64,000 nucleotides of DNA from Symbiodinium kawagutii (GCA_009767595.1 VSDK01002022.1:115825-179824), one strand, 5' to 3'; shown: positions 31,368 through 43,763, counted from the first letter of the stretch. Notes: generated by a model not told the origin, from the letters alone. A program made the numbers and translations.

Positions 31368-31586
31368 GCGCTTGGGAATGGGTGCAATACAGGGGATCCT
31401 ACGCTTTTGAGATCCCCGCCCCGGCGGGCATCCACTGGGACGGCGAAGTGTGGGGGATCTATCGAAGGCTGGGCAGCGGCTGGGTGCCCCTCTTCGAGGC
31501 CTGGTCGCAGAACCCCAATTTCCTCACTGTGATGATGGGCCGCACGGGTGCTGAGTTGGTCCTTCTTGGTCAGAACTTCAATGCTG
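31368..31586 (+). CDS. candidate exon, longest island (219 nt)
   Basis: AG-G acceptor (TACCAG before GC), donor GTAGTC at 31587. Reads AWEWVQYRGSYAFEIPAPAG, IHWDGEVWGIYRRLGSGWVP and NFLTVMMGRTGAELVLLGQ. It is Trp-rich, beta-like and high-GC, and looks like a folded domain core. Unrecognised. Confidence 0.52.
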
Positions 31587-31694
31587 GTAGTCGGTCCTAC
31601 ATGGCTGAGCTGGCTTTTTTGAAAACTGTGGCATATCCGAAGCAGAATCCCGGAAGAGCCGAAAAGCTGGAAAGCTACTGTTTTTGAGGGTGGG

Positions 31695-31701
31695 GATCAT
31701 T

Positions 31702-31741
<40 letters not shown>

Positions 31742-31935
31742 CCATCACCATCCTCATCACAATTACCATCACCATTACCATCATCACCACTACCATCACT
31801 TTTATCATCACCATCATCATCACCATGAGCACCATCACAATCACCATCAGCACCACTACCATGACCTCTATCACCTCCATCACCTTGATCATCACCATCA
31901 CCTTTATCACCACCATCAACGTCACTATCATCGTA
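31695..31935. repeat. ATC/ACC trinucleotide microsatellite
   Basis: (TCA)n grading into degenerate CACCATCAC-type repeats. Reading frames give poly-Ile/Thr or poly-Met/Asp artefacts. Confidence 0.95.
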
Positions 31936-31995
31936 GGTGGTACCTGCTCGACACAAAGGGTTTTAGCACAGGTCCACGGGTTTTTCTTAGCACAG

Positions 31996-32025
31996 GTCCT
32001 CCAGCGCACTGAGGCACGCTGCAAG
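31996..32025 (+). CDS. possible very short exon
   Basis: Acceptor TTAGCACAG; ends AAG before GCTCCT. Reads VLQRTEARCK (10 codons). Weak, based on splice signals and composition only. Confidence 0.22.
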
Positions 32026-32294
32026 GCTCCTCCATTCATAGTCGGCAGTTAGCTGCGAGCATCCTTTCCTGGAGGCGACAACATGCGACAACCTTCATCC
32101 AATCGGCATTCATTTGGTGGTGTCTCAACATAGGGAACCCCCGGTTATCATCCGAGAAATCAACCATTTTTAGTGGTAAACCAACAATATTTGGGGGTGC
32201 CCTACTTGAAGAACCCACCATTTGTCGATGGTGAAATCTCAGTGAGATGGAAGAGGTCTGGATATTTTTGTTGACAATAGTGAGGTCATGTCAG

Positions 32295-32397
32295 GGCTGT
32301 CGACTTCCCAAGTAGATCTCTACACGGTCACCGAAGCGCTCGTAATTTGCATGAAGCGGAACACTGCGGGAACCAACTCAGTTGTGTCTTCCGAACG
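32295..32397 (+). CDS. candidate exon, long plus-strand gene
   Basis: AG-G acceptor (ATGTCAG before GG), donor GTTGCA at 32398. Reads LSTSQVDLYTVTEALVICMK, then RNTAGTNSVVSSE. Two helices of HEAT/ARM type. Confidence 0.45.
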
Positions 32398-32399
32398 GT

Positions 32400-33880
32400 T
32401 GCAATGTCTTCCAGTTTATGATAGTTACTAAAGGATTGCAATGTTCAGGTTGACTTTTTTACCTGGCCATCATTAATCCTTTCCCCGAAGATCAATGACC
32501 GGGGCCATCGGAATCGGGAATTGTGAATCGTTGCCCTCACGAGTTCGATTGCGATTGGGAAAGGCAATAATCATTATTTACTAGCCATCAATGTTGAGAA
32601 TTGTCAATCAAGTTGATGGCTAGTATGTCATGAATAATATCAATATTATGAAGTTGATGACATCAAGCAATGTCTTAAGAATAGTCAACTTCATTCTTAA
32701 TCAAATTAGTATCATAACGGATTATACCATTGTTGAATATAGTCGCGATAGTCAGCCCATAGGGGCAATGTTCATTCGCTAGAATTGATTATCAGCAAGG
32801 CACTATCAAACATCAGCCGTCATATCACCAATCAGCAGCAACCATCATCAGTCAGCATTTGGCATTAGCCACTATATACTATTCACGAACCATTGGCAAG
32901 CAAACATCAGCCAATATTAGCCGTGTCAACCGCTTTGATTTGCCACATTATATAACACCCATGGCTACGGATCACGCCAGGAATTATCGTCATGAATCGC
33001 AATAACCCTGATGGATAGCATCATTATTACACACGTAGTTCTACCCATGTAGCAACTGCATCCGTCACTGACTACGATGAACAGTCATCACCAAAAATTT
33101 CGAGCCATCAATTTTTTGTCAGCTGTTGTTGAACAATCATAGCATCTTTCATTATCGCTATAAACCATCTAATAACTATTGTCAATCAGAATTTAGTATT
33201 AGGCAATGGTCGTCAACAATGAGCCAATGTGAGCAATTCTAAACCAATGTCAGGACCATCATCAGGAATCAGTATGCATCATTAATCAATCGTACTGCTT
33301 GTTAAGACGCTTGACAATAGATGTTATGTAATTTGATTGCTGGTTCAGCCTCTTCAATATCGCTAGATGATGCTTGGAGTCACTATTTCTGGTTCAACCA
33401 TATTACTACTGCTGGTCATTGATCGTTGTAATCACCCTTGTGTATCAACCATGGAAACAAAAGGAATATTGATTATGATTGCATAAGTGTGATGGACTAG
33501 TAATGTCCATGATTACTGTCAAAGAATTAGAGCACATGGTCATCATACTCACTAGATAGATCAGTCATCATCGTTATTTGAGTAGGATGTACTTTTGATG
33601 ATGATCAGTGGGTGTTAAACTCCATTGCATCGTTGTCAACCATTCAAGGATGTGTAACAATGTTTAGTATCAATGTGTATCCATCATCGTTTTGTATACA
33701 CATATATATATATATATGTGTGTGTATTTTTATGTTTGCATCAATGTTGAAATGATGATTGGTCCATGTCCATCATCATTTTACATGAATGATTGATCCA
33801 CCGTCAATGATGATCTACTTGCGTCAATAACTCGTGATTCACCACCTGCAACTGGCCCATCACCCATTTTCGCTGGCAGA
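32400..33880. other. AT-rich intron-like DNA, no gene seen
   Basis: About 1.5 kb of low-GC sequence full of ATCATCA/TGATGAT-type words and a (TA)n tract near 33700. No island with coding composition on either strand. Confidence 0.5.
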
Positions 33881-33950
33881 TTGCCACGGGCCTGGCCCAC
33901 GCTGTCGGAGTCGGATGCTGCGCGTTTGCAGGCTGAGAACGCCCCAGGGG
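33881..33950 (+). CDS. candidate exon, long plus-strand gene
   Basis: Acceptor TTTTCGCTGGCAG, donor GTGGGA at 33951. Reads LPRAWPTLSESDAARLQAEN, then APG. A high-GC island. Confidence 0.42.
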
Positions 33951-35774
33951 TGGGAGGATTCCTATGGATAGTGATGGATAGCTGTGGATAGCTAACAGCT
34001 ACTGTAGCTGGTCATATAGCTACTTCTCTAGCTAACTAGTATTCACAGTGGAAAGCTACTCTTGCATTATACACTTTTCATTATGTTTGATGATTATGTG
34101 ATATTAATATCAGTTAAGCACTTGACAATTGTCAAAAAAAAATTAGGGGGTATGCTATTAACAATTTGACAACTACCGGTATTATCAAGACCTGTAGAAA
34201 ATGATGGAATGTGGTATCATCAACCCTGATCATTTTAACACTTCGCAACTAACAGCGGTCATTGGTAGAGCTATTAAGAGCTAGTGGAACACATACCAAG
34301 TTGAGCCCTTACTAAGCTACTTTTGATTCACTAAGCTCAGTTGGTGAGGAAAGCTTCCAACCAAGCACCCAGGGGACGACATGTGCAGGGCAATATTTGA
34401 GGATGGGTCAATATCAAATTCCCTATGAAACGGCTGGGTGAACATCCAACACATGGTTGATGATGGTCACCATTGCATGAATGACTGTTTGTTCTGGGCT
34501 TGTTTTTTGGGTACAGGAATTTGACTCATTAAGATTGATACCTCGCAAACAAGCCAGGCATGATCACGCAAAAATGGAGGAACTATCAGTTGATTGGGAT
34601 ACTGTAATCATCAGCAGATATTGGTACGGCTCTGACTGACGCATTGAGCCATCAGCAACTATATATTTGTATAGATTATCGATGATGAAACTCAACAAGG
34701 CCGGTATCATCACTGGTATCAGCTTGAGTGGTACTATCAATGATCGGTGTTGCAATCACTAGTGTATAATAAACGTAGTAAAACTGATAAAAGCTGCTAC
34801 GATGATTTCTGCAACATCCGTTTTGTGTGTGTGTGTTTGCTTCAATTGCCACAGGTATGGAGGTAGCCATCGCCAATAGAAAATGGTACAGGCATGAAGG
34901 GGTACCCGCGTGCAATCAAAACAATCAATAGATCAACTGTAGGAAAGCGATGCCAGTATCAAGGATTGATGGTGGCTGATAACAGGTTTAGAATGAATGG
35001 TCAAGCGACAATAAATGATGGTTACTCTGTCTCGGCTTCTGAGGCGCACCAGTGTCCTCTCAACCTGCAGATGTCATTTTCTGTCAGCAAATAAATTGAT
35101 CTCAAATTAACCTAGTAACCAACAGAGCCGGTTGACATTCTGCTAGTCTGGAGCTAGTCGTGCTTTGATGACTGCTAGACGAAGCTTGTATCATGTTGTA
35201 TCCTTCTTTGCTCAACTGGTGGTTATCTCCATCAATGGTTAATGATCGTTCATGTTGTCTCGCTATTGCTAACCAGGGTTCGCAAGGTTTAATTATTATA
35301 CTCACTTATTAGGGATGGTTGGGGTTGCAATTGTTGGAACCATCCCCAAGTATTAGCAGGTTGAGGAAAGATCCTCGGGTACTGGCTAAAGGAACTAGGT
35401 GAATGATGGTCAGTAGCCCAAGTTGAGAAAGTGTGTTTAGCTGTATCTGAAACAAATAATTGGCAGAGTGCCATCACAACCACAGCCGTCAAACCCAAAT
35501 CATTGGTCAGAGTAAGAGCCAAACTGTAGCACTGGAAGACTTGAGGACTTGGTACATCTTGATCTGTTGAAATAGTTACAATAGCTACAACATTCAGCTC
35601 ATGTCGGCTTCACAAGCACCCTCAAGATCAACACAGATCTACGAATCGATTCGACAACCACTTCCTGTGGGTGGTCTCAAACATTTCTGATTTTCCCTAG
35701 TAACTCCCCTAGTATCACCAAATGGTTGGTCGCTTGACAAGCATATTTTTCATGGGGGTGGTTCAACCACCAAG
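33951..35774. other. AT-rich intron-like DNA, no gene seen
   Basis: 1.8 kb without a convincing coding island. Holds a short (GT)n at about 34825. Confidence 0.45.
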
Positions 35775-35933
35775 CACAACCTGTTCTTGATCAACCGACC
35801 CGCGGAGCAGAACGTTAAAGGGACCGACACCACACGGCGTCACCAGGCGGGCCTGTTGGAGTGTTTCATTTCCTGCACGGAGCTTCCTGTGCTGAAAGCC
35901 TTGGGTGAGGCAAGCAAATCGGCACACTGCTTG
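35775..35933 (+). CDS. candidate exon, 53 codons, helical-repeat type
   Basis: Acceptor CACCAAG, donor GTAGTG at 35934 (phase-symmetric). Reads HNLFLINRPAEQNVKGTDTT, then AGLLECFISCTELPVLKALG and EASKSAHCL. The two-helix LLECFISC...LPVLKALGEA pattern is HEAT/ARM-like. Confidence 0.52.
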
Positions 35934-36327
35934 GTAGTGGCCCATGAATTGATGGGGGTTTTGGCCAAGTGATGGTTGATAAGTCAGTAATGTTTGATAC
36001 TAGTTAACCATAGTATGGTTGGTACCAAACATTATTAGAGTTGATATTAGTATCAACGCCAACATACTTGTCAACAGTTGACTGTTAGTTGACTAATCGG
36101 TCAGTTGGCGGTTGCTCTCGCTATGCACCTACCCAGTTGTTCATGGCGAGACTCGATGCTTTCCTTAGCCTTCCGAATGCCGTTAGTCACAGATCAACCA
36201 GTGTCAGATGCTTCACTCCATTGCAAATTGATGTGGGCCACAAACCCCCCTTTGTAAACCATGGGTTCGCATAATCGTTCGGTGATTGATCCGTTGTGAT
36301 CACTAGTTGTTGGGTGCACTGCCCCAG

Positions 36328-36432
36328 GCATGCAACGCTTTGTGCCAATCCATCGCGCTGAGCCACAACAACATGTGGCAGGCGTCGCTTCGCCTGTTCG
36401 CAGCTTGGGAGCCTCGCCCCGTTGATTTGTTT
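36328..36432 (+). CDS. candidate exon of exactly 35 codons, PPR-like
   Basis: Acceptor CTGCCCCAG, donor GTGATG at 36433. Reads ACNALCQSIALSHNNMWQAS, then LRLFAAWEPRPVDLF. Length and the N-x-L...W-Q-x-x-L-x-L-F pattern match one pentatricopeptide repeat, as in dinoflagellate PPR proteins that often place WQxAL in helix B. One repeat only, so the assignment is tentative. Confidence 0.48.
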
Positions 36433-37286
36433 GTGATGATTTCTTTGCCCGATGTGTTTATTGCGAGACAAAAAAAGCTTGCCAATCTGTTCAACATGAA
36501 CCTGGAAAAAGCTTCCCATATGCTTCTCAGTCCTGTTTCAAGTCTGGGAGTGGTTTCAGAATCTCCGATGTCTGCCACAGTTGGGAACCACTGTGCCACT
36601 AACTTCAATTATGAAGAAACTGGGCACCAGGCCCTATCATTGGCGCGCTTCTGCACACAGGCTTCTTGATATTTTTCCGCATTGCCTACCTCAAAGGCAC
36701 TTCCGTCACTTGCGTCCCCTAGAAAAATTGGGATTCCTTGGGATACCTCAATAGCCATGGATGTGAATGGTCAATTTTGAATATTGCCTTCATGGGATAC
36801 CCCTGTTCTCAAGCACTATCAACTGCTAGGAAGCCGTGCTGACCATTGACCACCATGATCAATCGATATTTATGTTTGTCAACAGCTTAACAACTCAAGC
36901 AACTACAAACACTGTAACTAAATGATTTTCAACCAGCGATTATGAATCATCAAGCAGTATATAGCTACAGCATGTTTCTCTTTCCATTTTATGGTGTTTC
37001 TTATGTTCACCATTTTTCAAACTTTTGTTCACCATTTTTCTGCTTACTTTCGATGCACTCTCTCCCAATTCGTATCCCGTGATAGTAATGCCATGATGTC
37101 GCTGCGGAGGAGCTTCTGAGTGCCATTGGAAAGTGCCTAAGTTCGGAGAGCCCAGTTTTTGTCAACTCCTTGCCGATGGCTCCAATGTTTTCTCCCGGAT
37201 GCTAAGATGGTCAAAATGGATTAAAAATGATTCATGAATCACAATCAATATGCGTGATTCATCATGATTCATCATGATTCATTCAG

Positions 37287-37404
37287 CGGTCCATGGTGTT
37301 TCCTGCGCGTCTCACCGCGTAACGAGGCGGTGATGCCCTGCACCGTCAAGGCGCCTTGGAGCTACTGGCTTCGCTGGTCCGGGGGCCTGGAGATCTTCAG
37401 CAAG
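37287..37404 (+). CDS. candidate exon, possible GA donor
   Basis: Acceptor TTCATTCAG. Reads GPWCFLRVSPRNEAVMPCTV, then KAPWSYWLRWSGGLEIFSK. No GT donor fits well; AAG before GGATTT or GATTTC would be a GA-type dinoflagellate donor. Strong coding character. Confidence 0.45.
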
Positions 37405-38590
37405 GGATTTCTTTGGGAAATAATTCTATGTAATAAGAACATAATGTTATATGATATTTATATTTATATATATATATATATTTATTTATTTATTCATTTA
37501 TTTATTTATTTATTTATAATCTATATATATATACATTCTGTGTATTTCTTTGTAATATAGTTTGATATATAGCAATGATAAAAGTTTAGTCGAAGATAGT
37601 ATAATTCTATGCAAAATGTTTTTTAATTCTGTATATAGGAGCATAGTTTAATTCTATATATTATTCAATTCTATGTTAAGCAATTGCACAATGTTTATAA
37701 GTCTATATATTATGTTATTCTATTTACACTAATATTCATGATTTAATGTAAAATATTGTAAGAATGTACTGATAATTATCTACATGGTTATTCTATTATA
37801 TTCATGTGTTTTTTTCAATATTCTATATCTACTGTTCTATTGCATTTCTACTGGATTACTTCTAAATCGTTTCTATCTCCATTTGAAATTATGTCTATTC
37901 TGGGATGTCTATTCTATTCTTATTTTGGGTATTTTTAATTTAGTCGTTTAATCTATTATGAATCTATTCTGTGTCTGTTTCTATGATTTCTATTTCTATT
38001 GATTATTCCTATTCGAGCATGTTTTTTAGCATTGTATTTTCTCTAAAATATTCTAACATCTACTTACATCCACTGATCATTTTTTCCTAATCCTTACATC
38101 TAACCAGCTGATGTAGATTATGTATTGCGTATCATCTACTTCAGAAATCTGACCGAATCTTCGGAATTTATGTGGTATATTTTGCTTATCATCATCACCG
38201 AATTTGTCATCGTCATTTCTGTCGGTCATTGTCGTTTTTAAATGAATATCGACTGTTTGTAATTCACAGCTAAACCACTGTGAATTGTGAATGGGTGATG
38301 ATCCGTACCAGATGTTGGTCATCGTTACCTCGCATTTGGCTGATTTATGGGACGATCTACCCTTTTGTCAATGGCAAACTGCCCATAAGCCAATGTAGGG
38401 ACATTTGCAAAAGGGTGTTACGGTCTCAGAATTCGTTGGTTGACGATTAACAACGGCTGCTTGATCTAAGAAGAACAACAGCAGCCAAAAACAATAGCGT
38501 TGAGATACTGTAAGAGACAAAAAGCTGTGAATAGTTCAGCTGTTCGTTCATCAATAACCAACAACAACTGTGGGATCCTCAACAGGTGTA
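37405..38590. other. AT-rich intron-like DNA
   Basis: Includes (TA)n/(TTTA)n microsatellite sequence at about 37459-37530 and low-GC DNA with TTCTAT-type words. No gene seen. Confidence 0.55.
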
Positions 38591-38591
38591 G

Positions 38592-38637
38592 CTGGATGAT
38601 GCCCCGGCGGCTATGCAAAGGAATCGTCGACGCTTCA
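38592..38637 (+). CDS. possible short exon
   Basis: Acceptor ACAGGTGTAG. Reads LDDAPAAMQRNRRRF. Donor unclear; GA-type donors at 38622 or 38638 are possible. Confidence 0.28.
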
Positions 38638-38856
38638 GATGTTCAACCCTTGATGATGATCTCCCATTCGGCTTTGTTGCTGAACTTGGCAGATTGGGGA
38701 TACCAACCAAGTGATTTTTTAAACCAAAGTCTGTCCGTTATTGTTGTTGGTCAACATTTGTGTGTTGATTTTACCTGGTTGATTGGTTGATTGGTTGATG
38801 GATCGGTTGGTTGCTGTTCCGATTGTCGCTGTTCTTGATCCCTGGCCGCGACTGAG

Positions 38857-38945
38857 GTTCGCTCCATGGGCGCTCGATTGCACGGCTATTACCCGGAGAT
38901 TGGCAACACCCTGACAGTGTCCTGGAGGAAGATGGGTACCTGCAG
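38857..38945 (+). CDS. candidate exon, long plus-strand gene
   Basis: AG-G acceptor (GACTGAG before G); ends CAG before GTGCTG at 38946. Reads SLHGRSIARLLPGDWQHPDS, then VLEEDGYLQ. Another open frame (RSMGARLHGYYPEIGN) runs through the same island. Confidence 0.42.
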
Positions 38946-39061
38946 GTGCTGCTGAAATTTCATAGGAATAGATGGGATGAGATTGGTATTTCTATGAAAA
39001 TTTCTTTGAAATAGGTGGGTATCCTAGGTCCAGGAATCGTTGTGCGGAAAGGTATTGCTAG

Positions 39062-39117
39062 TGCTGGAGAATCGGGGAGCTGCTTGAAGGCATGGAACTG
39101 GCCATCCAGCGGACTGC
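39062..39117 (+). CDS. candidate short exon
   Basis: Acceptor TATTGCTAG, donor GTAATG at 39118. Reads CWRIGELLEGMELAIQRT, a good amphipathic helix. Confidence 0.35.
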
Positions 39118-40095
39118 GTAATGGTTGACACGGGTTGCCCTGGAGAGTGATGACTCCTGTTGGTTGATTTGTAAGAGATATACCAACAGTAACCAATACT
39201 CAAGCGAAGCAATGTATGAGGGGAACCAGTTGCTTGGGGACTTTCAGCCCCCATTTTGACCCCAGAGCTGTCAGCTGAGGAAGACCACCTCTGTTGAACT
39301 TAACGGGTGTTCCCTTTGATGGCTGAACATCGGTTTCGCATTGGTGTCACATTCCTACATGTCGGAGATGTTTTGTTGTTATCCGACTATTTAATGTTGA
39401 TCGTTTTTCGTGAATGTTTGGAAACCATCCCGGCCAACGATGACCAGCCAACAACGGGGGGAAAGTATATTTGGCTTAAGGAAGGTGATGTTTGGAATGT
39501 CTTTTATTGTTGGAAAGTGTTGGGTTTCTTTTTTTGTAGTTCAATGACCCCGATCAGTACCCCAGTACCTGTAACAGGTAACAAGAGTTGAATTTTGTGT
39601 GTTGTGGGGTGAACCCCAATGAATTGGATTATCCATGGTTATCCCCTGATGGCTTCCTACAAGGCTAGTACTGATAAAACCAAAGAGTCCCGGAGGTCAA
39701 AACTTGCACAGGGTCTATCGTAGAGTGATCATTGGTCATGAGTCGTGACCTACAACCAGCCAACAGTCTCTGATAAGTCATATGTGGCTCCATGCCGATG
39801 TTGCCAACTCATTCTACAACCAGATTGCATGACATTGGTCAATACCTGACCCATGATGCCGTACACTCCATGTGTTTTTTCTTCCGCATGCCCGCGGTTC
39901 AGGAAGTTACATGTGGTACGACTCACCCCATATCATAAGAGCAATGACTCGTAACGATCAATCATGACAGATATATATCCACAACCCGCGGACGCTGGGG
40001 ATATAATGAGGGAAATGGTCATTGAGCATCCTAATTCCAGGATGGTAACATGAATCGAGCCCCCAATTTGCTGATGCATCGTGCTGATGCCCAAG

Positions 40096-40170
40096 GCTTG
40101 TGTGAAGGATGTGGATCACAACGTCCGCATTGCAGCCTTGTCTGTGGTCTGGGGCCATGGACAGCGCCGG
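40096..40170 (+). CDS. candidate exon, HEAT-repeat-like
   Basis: AG-G acceptor (GCCCAAG before G), donor GTCTGA at 40171, 25 codons. Reads ACVKDVDHNVRIAALSVVWG, then HGQRR. The D-x-D-x-x-V-R-x-A-A-L core is the classic HEAT signature. Confidence 0.48.
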
Positions 40171-40915
40171 GTCTGAGCGGTGTGGCTTAGGGGACAATTG
40201 CAATGGATGGTATGATATGGTATAAAATGTATGTCAAACATGTATTTAACAATATACAACATATATATTATATAACGTTCTAACCTACAAGTAATATCAA
40301 ATCATTTTTGGTATATGGTGATATATGATAGGATTACTATATGATGTATAACTTGTGTAGCCTAATGTATATAGTGATGATTAAGTAATAGTGGCTTTTT
40401 CGATGACGGACAGCTTTGATGAATGTGAGTAAGCACTATGTCTTCGTGACAAGTTTCAATATGACCATGTCTTCTCAATCCTTGCTGCTGTCAACTCCAA
40501 TACTTTCCAGTCTCCGACCCCACTTTTTCGTGCTCAGATGTGAGTCTGTAGGGAAGAACTGTAGGACTTCACGCAACACAAACTGAACGCTGCTGTAAGC
40601 AGTGCTGAAACTCGAACCCCACAGCTTTGATCCCTAGTTGCCCAGACATCACCCATGTTTACTAACCAATGTTGATGATTTTTGTCGGATTTTATATCAT
40701 TTCTCAATGTGATTAATATTGGGAGTGTATAGGTTCTGAAATAGTCTTTTCTAGCTTTATTTCACTTAAGATAATTATGTGTTAATGAAGTTTTTTCATT
40801 TTTATACGTCATTGATTTTTCCGCATTTTGGAGTTTGCCCTCGTGAAGTGCCTTCTGATGAAGGACCTTGAAGTCCCCTTTTTTGTATTGGCACGTGACC
40901 ATGTCTATCATCCAG
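40171..40915. other. intron-like DNA, no gene seen
   Basis: AT-rich, with short ATATGG/TATATA tracts. No coding island recognised. Confidence 0.45.
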
Positions 40916-40971
40916 CAGGAAATTGCATGTACCCATTGCATCCCATTCCGCTTAGCATCATGGCTGGCCAA
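40916..40971 (+). CDS. candidate short exon
   Basis: Acceptor CTATCATCCAG, consensus donor GTATGA at 40972. Reads QEIACTHCIPFRLASWLA. The frame stays open beyond the donor. Confidence 0.36.
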
Positions 40972-41232
40972 GTATGAAAATAGATGGTGCACAAGCAGTC
41001 GCTACTGGTTCCTGATGGGTAGTTCTGTGAAAGGCTTAATGAATAAATCTTTGCATGTGGGCATGTGCCAAAATAGGGCAACCAAAAGCCCACCAAAAAA
41101 TGTTAATTTTACTAGGAAATCAGGAAACAATTGTCTTTGCGGGTGCTATTAATTTGGCACATACCCATATCTTTGCCCGAAATGCACGGAATGCAATCAT
41201 TTTGTATGGTTGATTAGTCGGCCCTTCACCAG

Positions 41233-41360
41233 GGTGAGGCGAGGGAAGGCTTGGGATGCACAGGTGGCTGTGGCCGCATCGTCCTGGTGTTCTTCACCAG
41301 AGGACGTCGTTGGAGGGGCACCTCCTGAGTTTGGCGATCGTCCGTTGTCGAACTGGCAAG
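41233..41360 (+). CDS. candidate exon, long plus-strand gene
   Basis: AG-G acceptor (CTTCACCAG before GG). Reads VRRGKAWDAQVAVAASSWCS, then SPEDVVGGAPPEFGDRPLSN. Donor probably GCCAAT after CAAG. High GC. Confidence 0.4.
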
Positions 41361-41705
41361 GCCAATAGCAATAGCATGTTGGTGAAAGTCCCAACAGAGA
41401 CTGGTTATGACTGTCACTGACTCCTGGTTCTGACTGGTTGTGACCGGTTTATGGGATGGGAAGGGCTGGCGTCAATTTAGCTGGGTTCTGTTGGACCCAT
41501 GGTCAAATGTACATATTAGCAACAACAATCGCACTTAATAATTTGGGGATGTGATGTCGAAGGAGGTTGAAGCAGATATATAGTGATATGTGGATACATC
41601 GACTGATTGTTACTAGTTTTCCTATAGATTTGCTGGCGCGTTTGCTAGACATTTTTACCATTATTGCTTCTGGAGCTGTGGTTGAACACGCATTTTGTCC
41701 CACAG

Positions 41706-41839
41706 CAATTTCCTAACTCCAAAGCTTGTAGAGTTCTACAAACTGGGGACCTAGTCTCTGAAGTTCACGCGGCCAAGACAGCATTCATGTCTGTTGCTGT
41801 CAAGATGTTCACTTGGTCGACAAAGCTAGCCAACATTCA
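41706..41839 (+). CDS. candidate exon, helical-repeat type
   Basis: Strong acceptor TTTTGTCCCACAG, donor GTGTGT at 41840. Reads QFPNSKACRVLQTGDLVSEV, then HAAKTAFMSVAVKMFTWSTK. Paired helices typical of HEAT or TPR-class solenoids. Confidence 0.48.
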
Positions 41840-42208
41840 GTGTGTGGGTCGATGATTGGAATTCTGCGATCGATTTTATGAGTAATGATCCATGAACTGA
41901 TTCATAGATCCATAAACAGAGAATTGCCAGTGTCAACGATTCCATCACAAGGCTACACACCATTTCCAGGAAATCCACCATTCATTTGTCCATACCATAG
42001 AGCCTCATAAGTGCAACGGATACACAGTAAGATCTCAATGGATAAAAGGGATATTACAATCAACGACAGTGGAAATTTTATCAAAAAATATGATATTATG
42101 ATACAATATGATCGCACTTCAGTCGTGGAGTACAGCCGATGTGTTCTGCATGGGGTTCGACCACCGGGACCGGGGACAATGCCATCAATGGAGTCGAGTC
42201 TCTCTCAG

Positions 42209-42268
42209 GGAGCCGTAGAGGCCTGGCCCAAATCGCTGGGTTTGATGAATTGGGCCTTGGCCAATCAG
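42209..42268 (+). CDS. candidate exon, 20 codons, GC donor
   Basis: AG-G acceptor (GTCTCTCTCAG before GG); ends CAG before GCGGCC. Reads GAVEAWPKSLGLMNWALANQ. Phase-symmetric. Confidence 0.42.
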
Positions 42269-42679
42269 GCGGCCGCATGGAACTGATGTTTTCAGCTTTT
42301 GATTGTCATCATGGCTTAGAAATCATGGCTTTTGATTGATGGCAATCATGATGTCATTTTTTGAAACCCATGGAATTGATGCATACACTGATGGTTTTTG
42401 AAAATCGTTAGCTACAAGAAATCATCAGGAGCGTGATAGAGTTGTTCATTAGACGCTGGATGATTGTGATGGTGGCTCTAGAATCTGGTGAAAAGGAACT
42501 TGAATTATGAAATTTCCTTACCAGCATACAGATATGGTACATATGTTGAGATGTGGATGCTCAGTGATGGATTGAAGTCCTGGTTTCCTCCTTGGAAATT
42601 TGAAAAAAATCGTCATTGACAACGTACAAAAAGAGAATGGCTGATTGTTGCTCCCAAATGCGCGCAGTTTCTCTCCCAG

Positions 42680-42739
42680 AAGCCATGAAAACTCTGGATA
42701 TTCGTTCACGTCAACTGATTGGCAGCGAGCGAAAACTAG
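42680..42739 (+). CDS. candidate exon, long plus-strand gene
   Basis: Pyrimidine-rich acceptor TTTCTCTCCCAG, donor GTAGCG at 42740. Reads AMKTLDIRSRQLIGSERKL. It is the last island before the sulfotransferase gene. Confidence 0.42.
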
Positions 42740-43041
42740 GTAGCGGCTGTGTTAACGACCCTGGGTAATTTGATCAGTTTGAAGACTGGGTCAAACTTCG
42801 AGTACTGCGTTTTACAATGTTTTTGACTTGCCTCCATGACGTGCATGTTCTGGATGTCCCATTTTCGGCGCTGGTTTCAATGGGTTTTTGATAAATCGTA
42901 GGGGCACGGACAGACTGAAAGAGAACAAGTTCGCAAATAAACTTGTTTTGCTCTCATCGGGCAGATGCCTTCTTTGCCAAAGAGCCAACTAGTCGAAAGT
43001 ACGGCTTTGAGTTCCAACAGAACATGAAAGCCAGGAACATG

Positions 43042-43590
43042 TAGCATCAACTTCATGATGCAAGTGCAAGTGAACGTTTACATGACCCCACCCCCCAACC
43101 CCACACCCAACCCTGACGTGACATAGCATCAACTTCATGATGCAAGTGCAAGTGAACGTTAACATGACCCCACCCTCCAACCCCACACCCAACCCTGAAC
43201 GTTCACATGACCCCACCCTCCAACCCCACACCCAACCCTGACGTGACGTAGCATCAACTTCATGATGCAAGTGCAAGTGAACGTTAACATGACCCCACCC
43301 TCCAAACCCCACACCCAACCCTGAAGTGACATAGCATCAACTTCATGATGCAAGTGCAAGTGAACGTTAACATGACCCCTCCCCGCAACCCCACACCCAA
43401 CCCTGACGTGACGTAGCATCAACTTCATGATGCAAGTGCAAGTGAGCGTTAACATGACCCCTCCCCGCAACCCCACACCCAACCCTGACGTGACGTAGCA
43501 TCAACTTCACGATGCAAGTGCAAGTGAACGTTAACATGACCCTACCCCCAAACCCCACACCCAACCCTGACGTGGCGTAGCGTCAACTTC
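43042..43590 (-). repeat. minisatellite, 82-83-bp period, reverse-oriented relative of 29305-30062
   Basis: Units with core CATCAACTTCATGATGCAAG, TGCAAGTGAACGTTAACATG and CCCCACACCCAACCCTGACG, spaced 82-83 bp, with one 42-bp partial unit. On the minus strand this reads as the 72-bp minisatellite core. It lies 240 bp upstream of the sulfotransferase ORF. Confidence 0.92.
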
Positions 43591-43763
43591 ATGTAGTTTC
43601 AACCCCATATATCCTATATAGCTGTTGGCATGTATGGGACTTGGTGCTGGTGAGGCAGATCGGGCTCTAATGCCGATATGGAGATGGGTCAAAGCCAACC
43701 ATCCCAAAAGCATATGGATGAACGTTCCCCAGATTAGTGTGGTCAGCCAGTTTGGCTTGGCTG

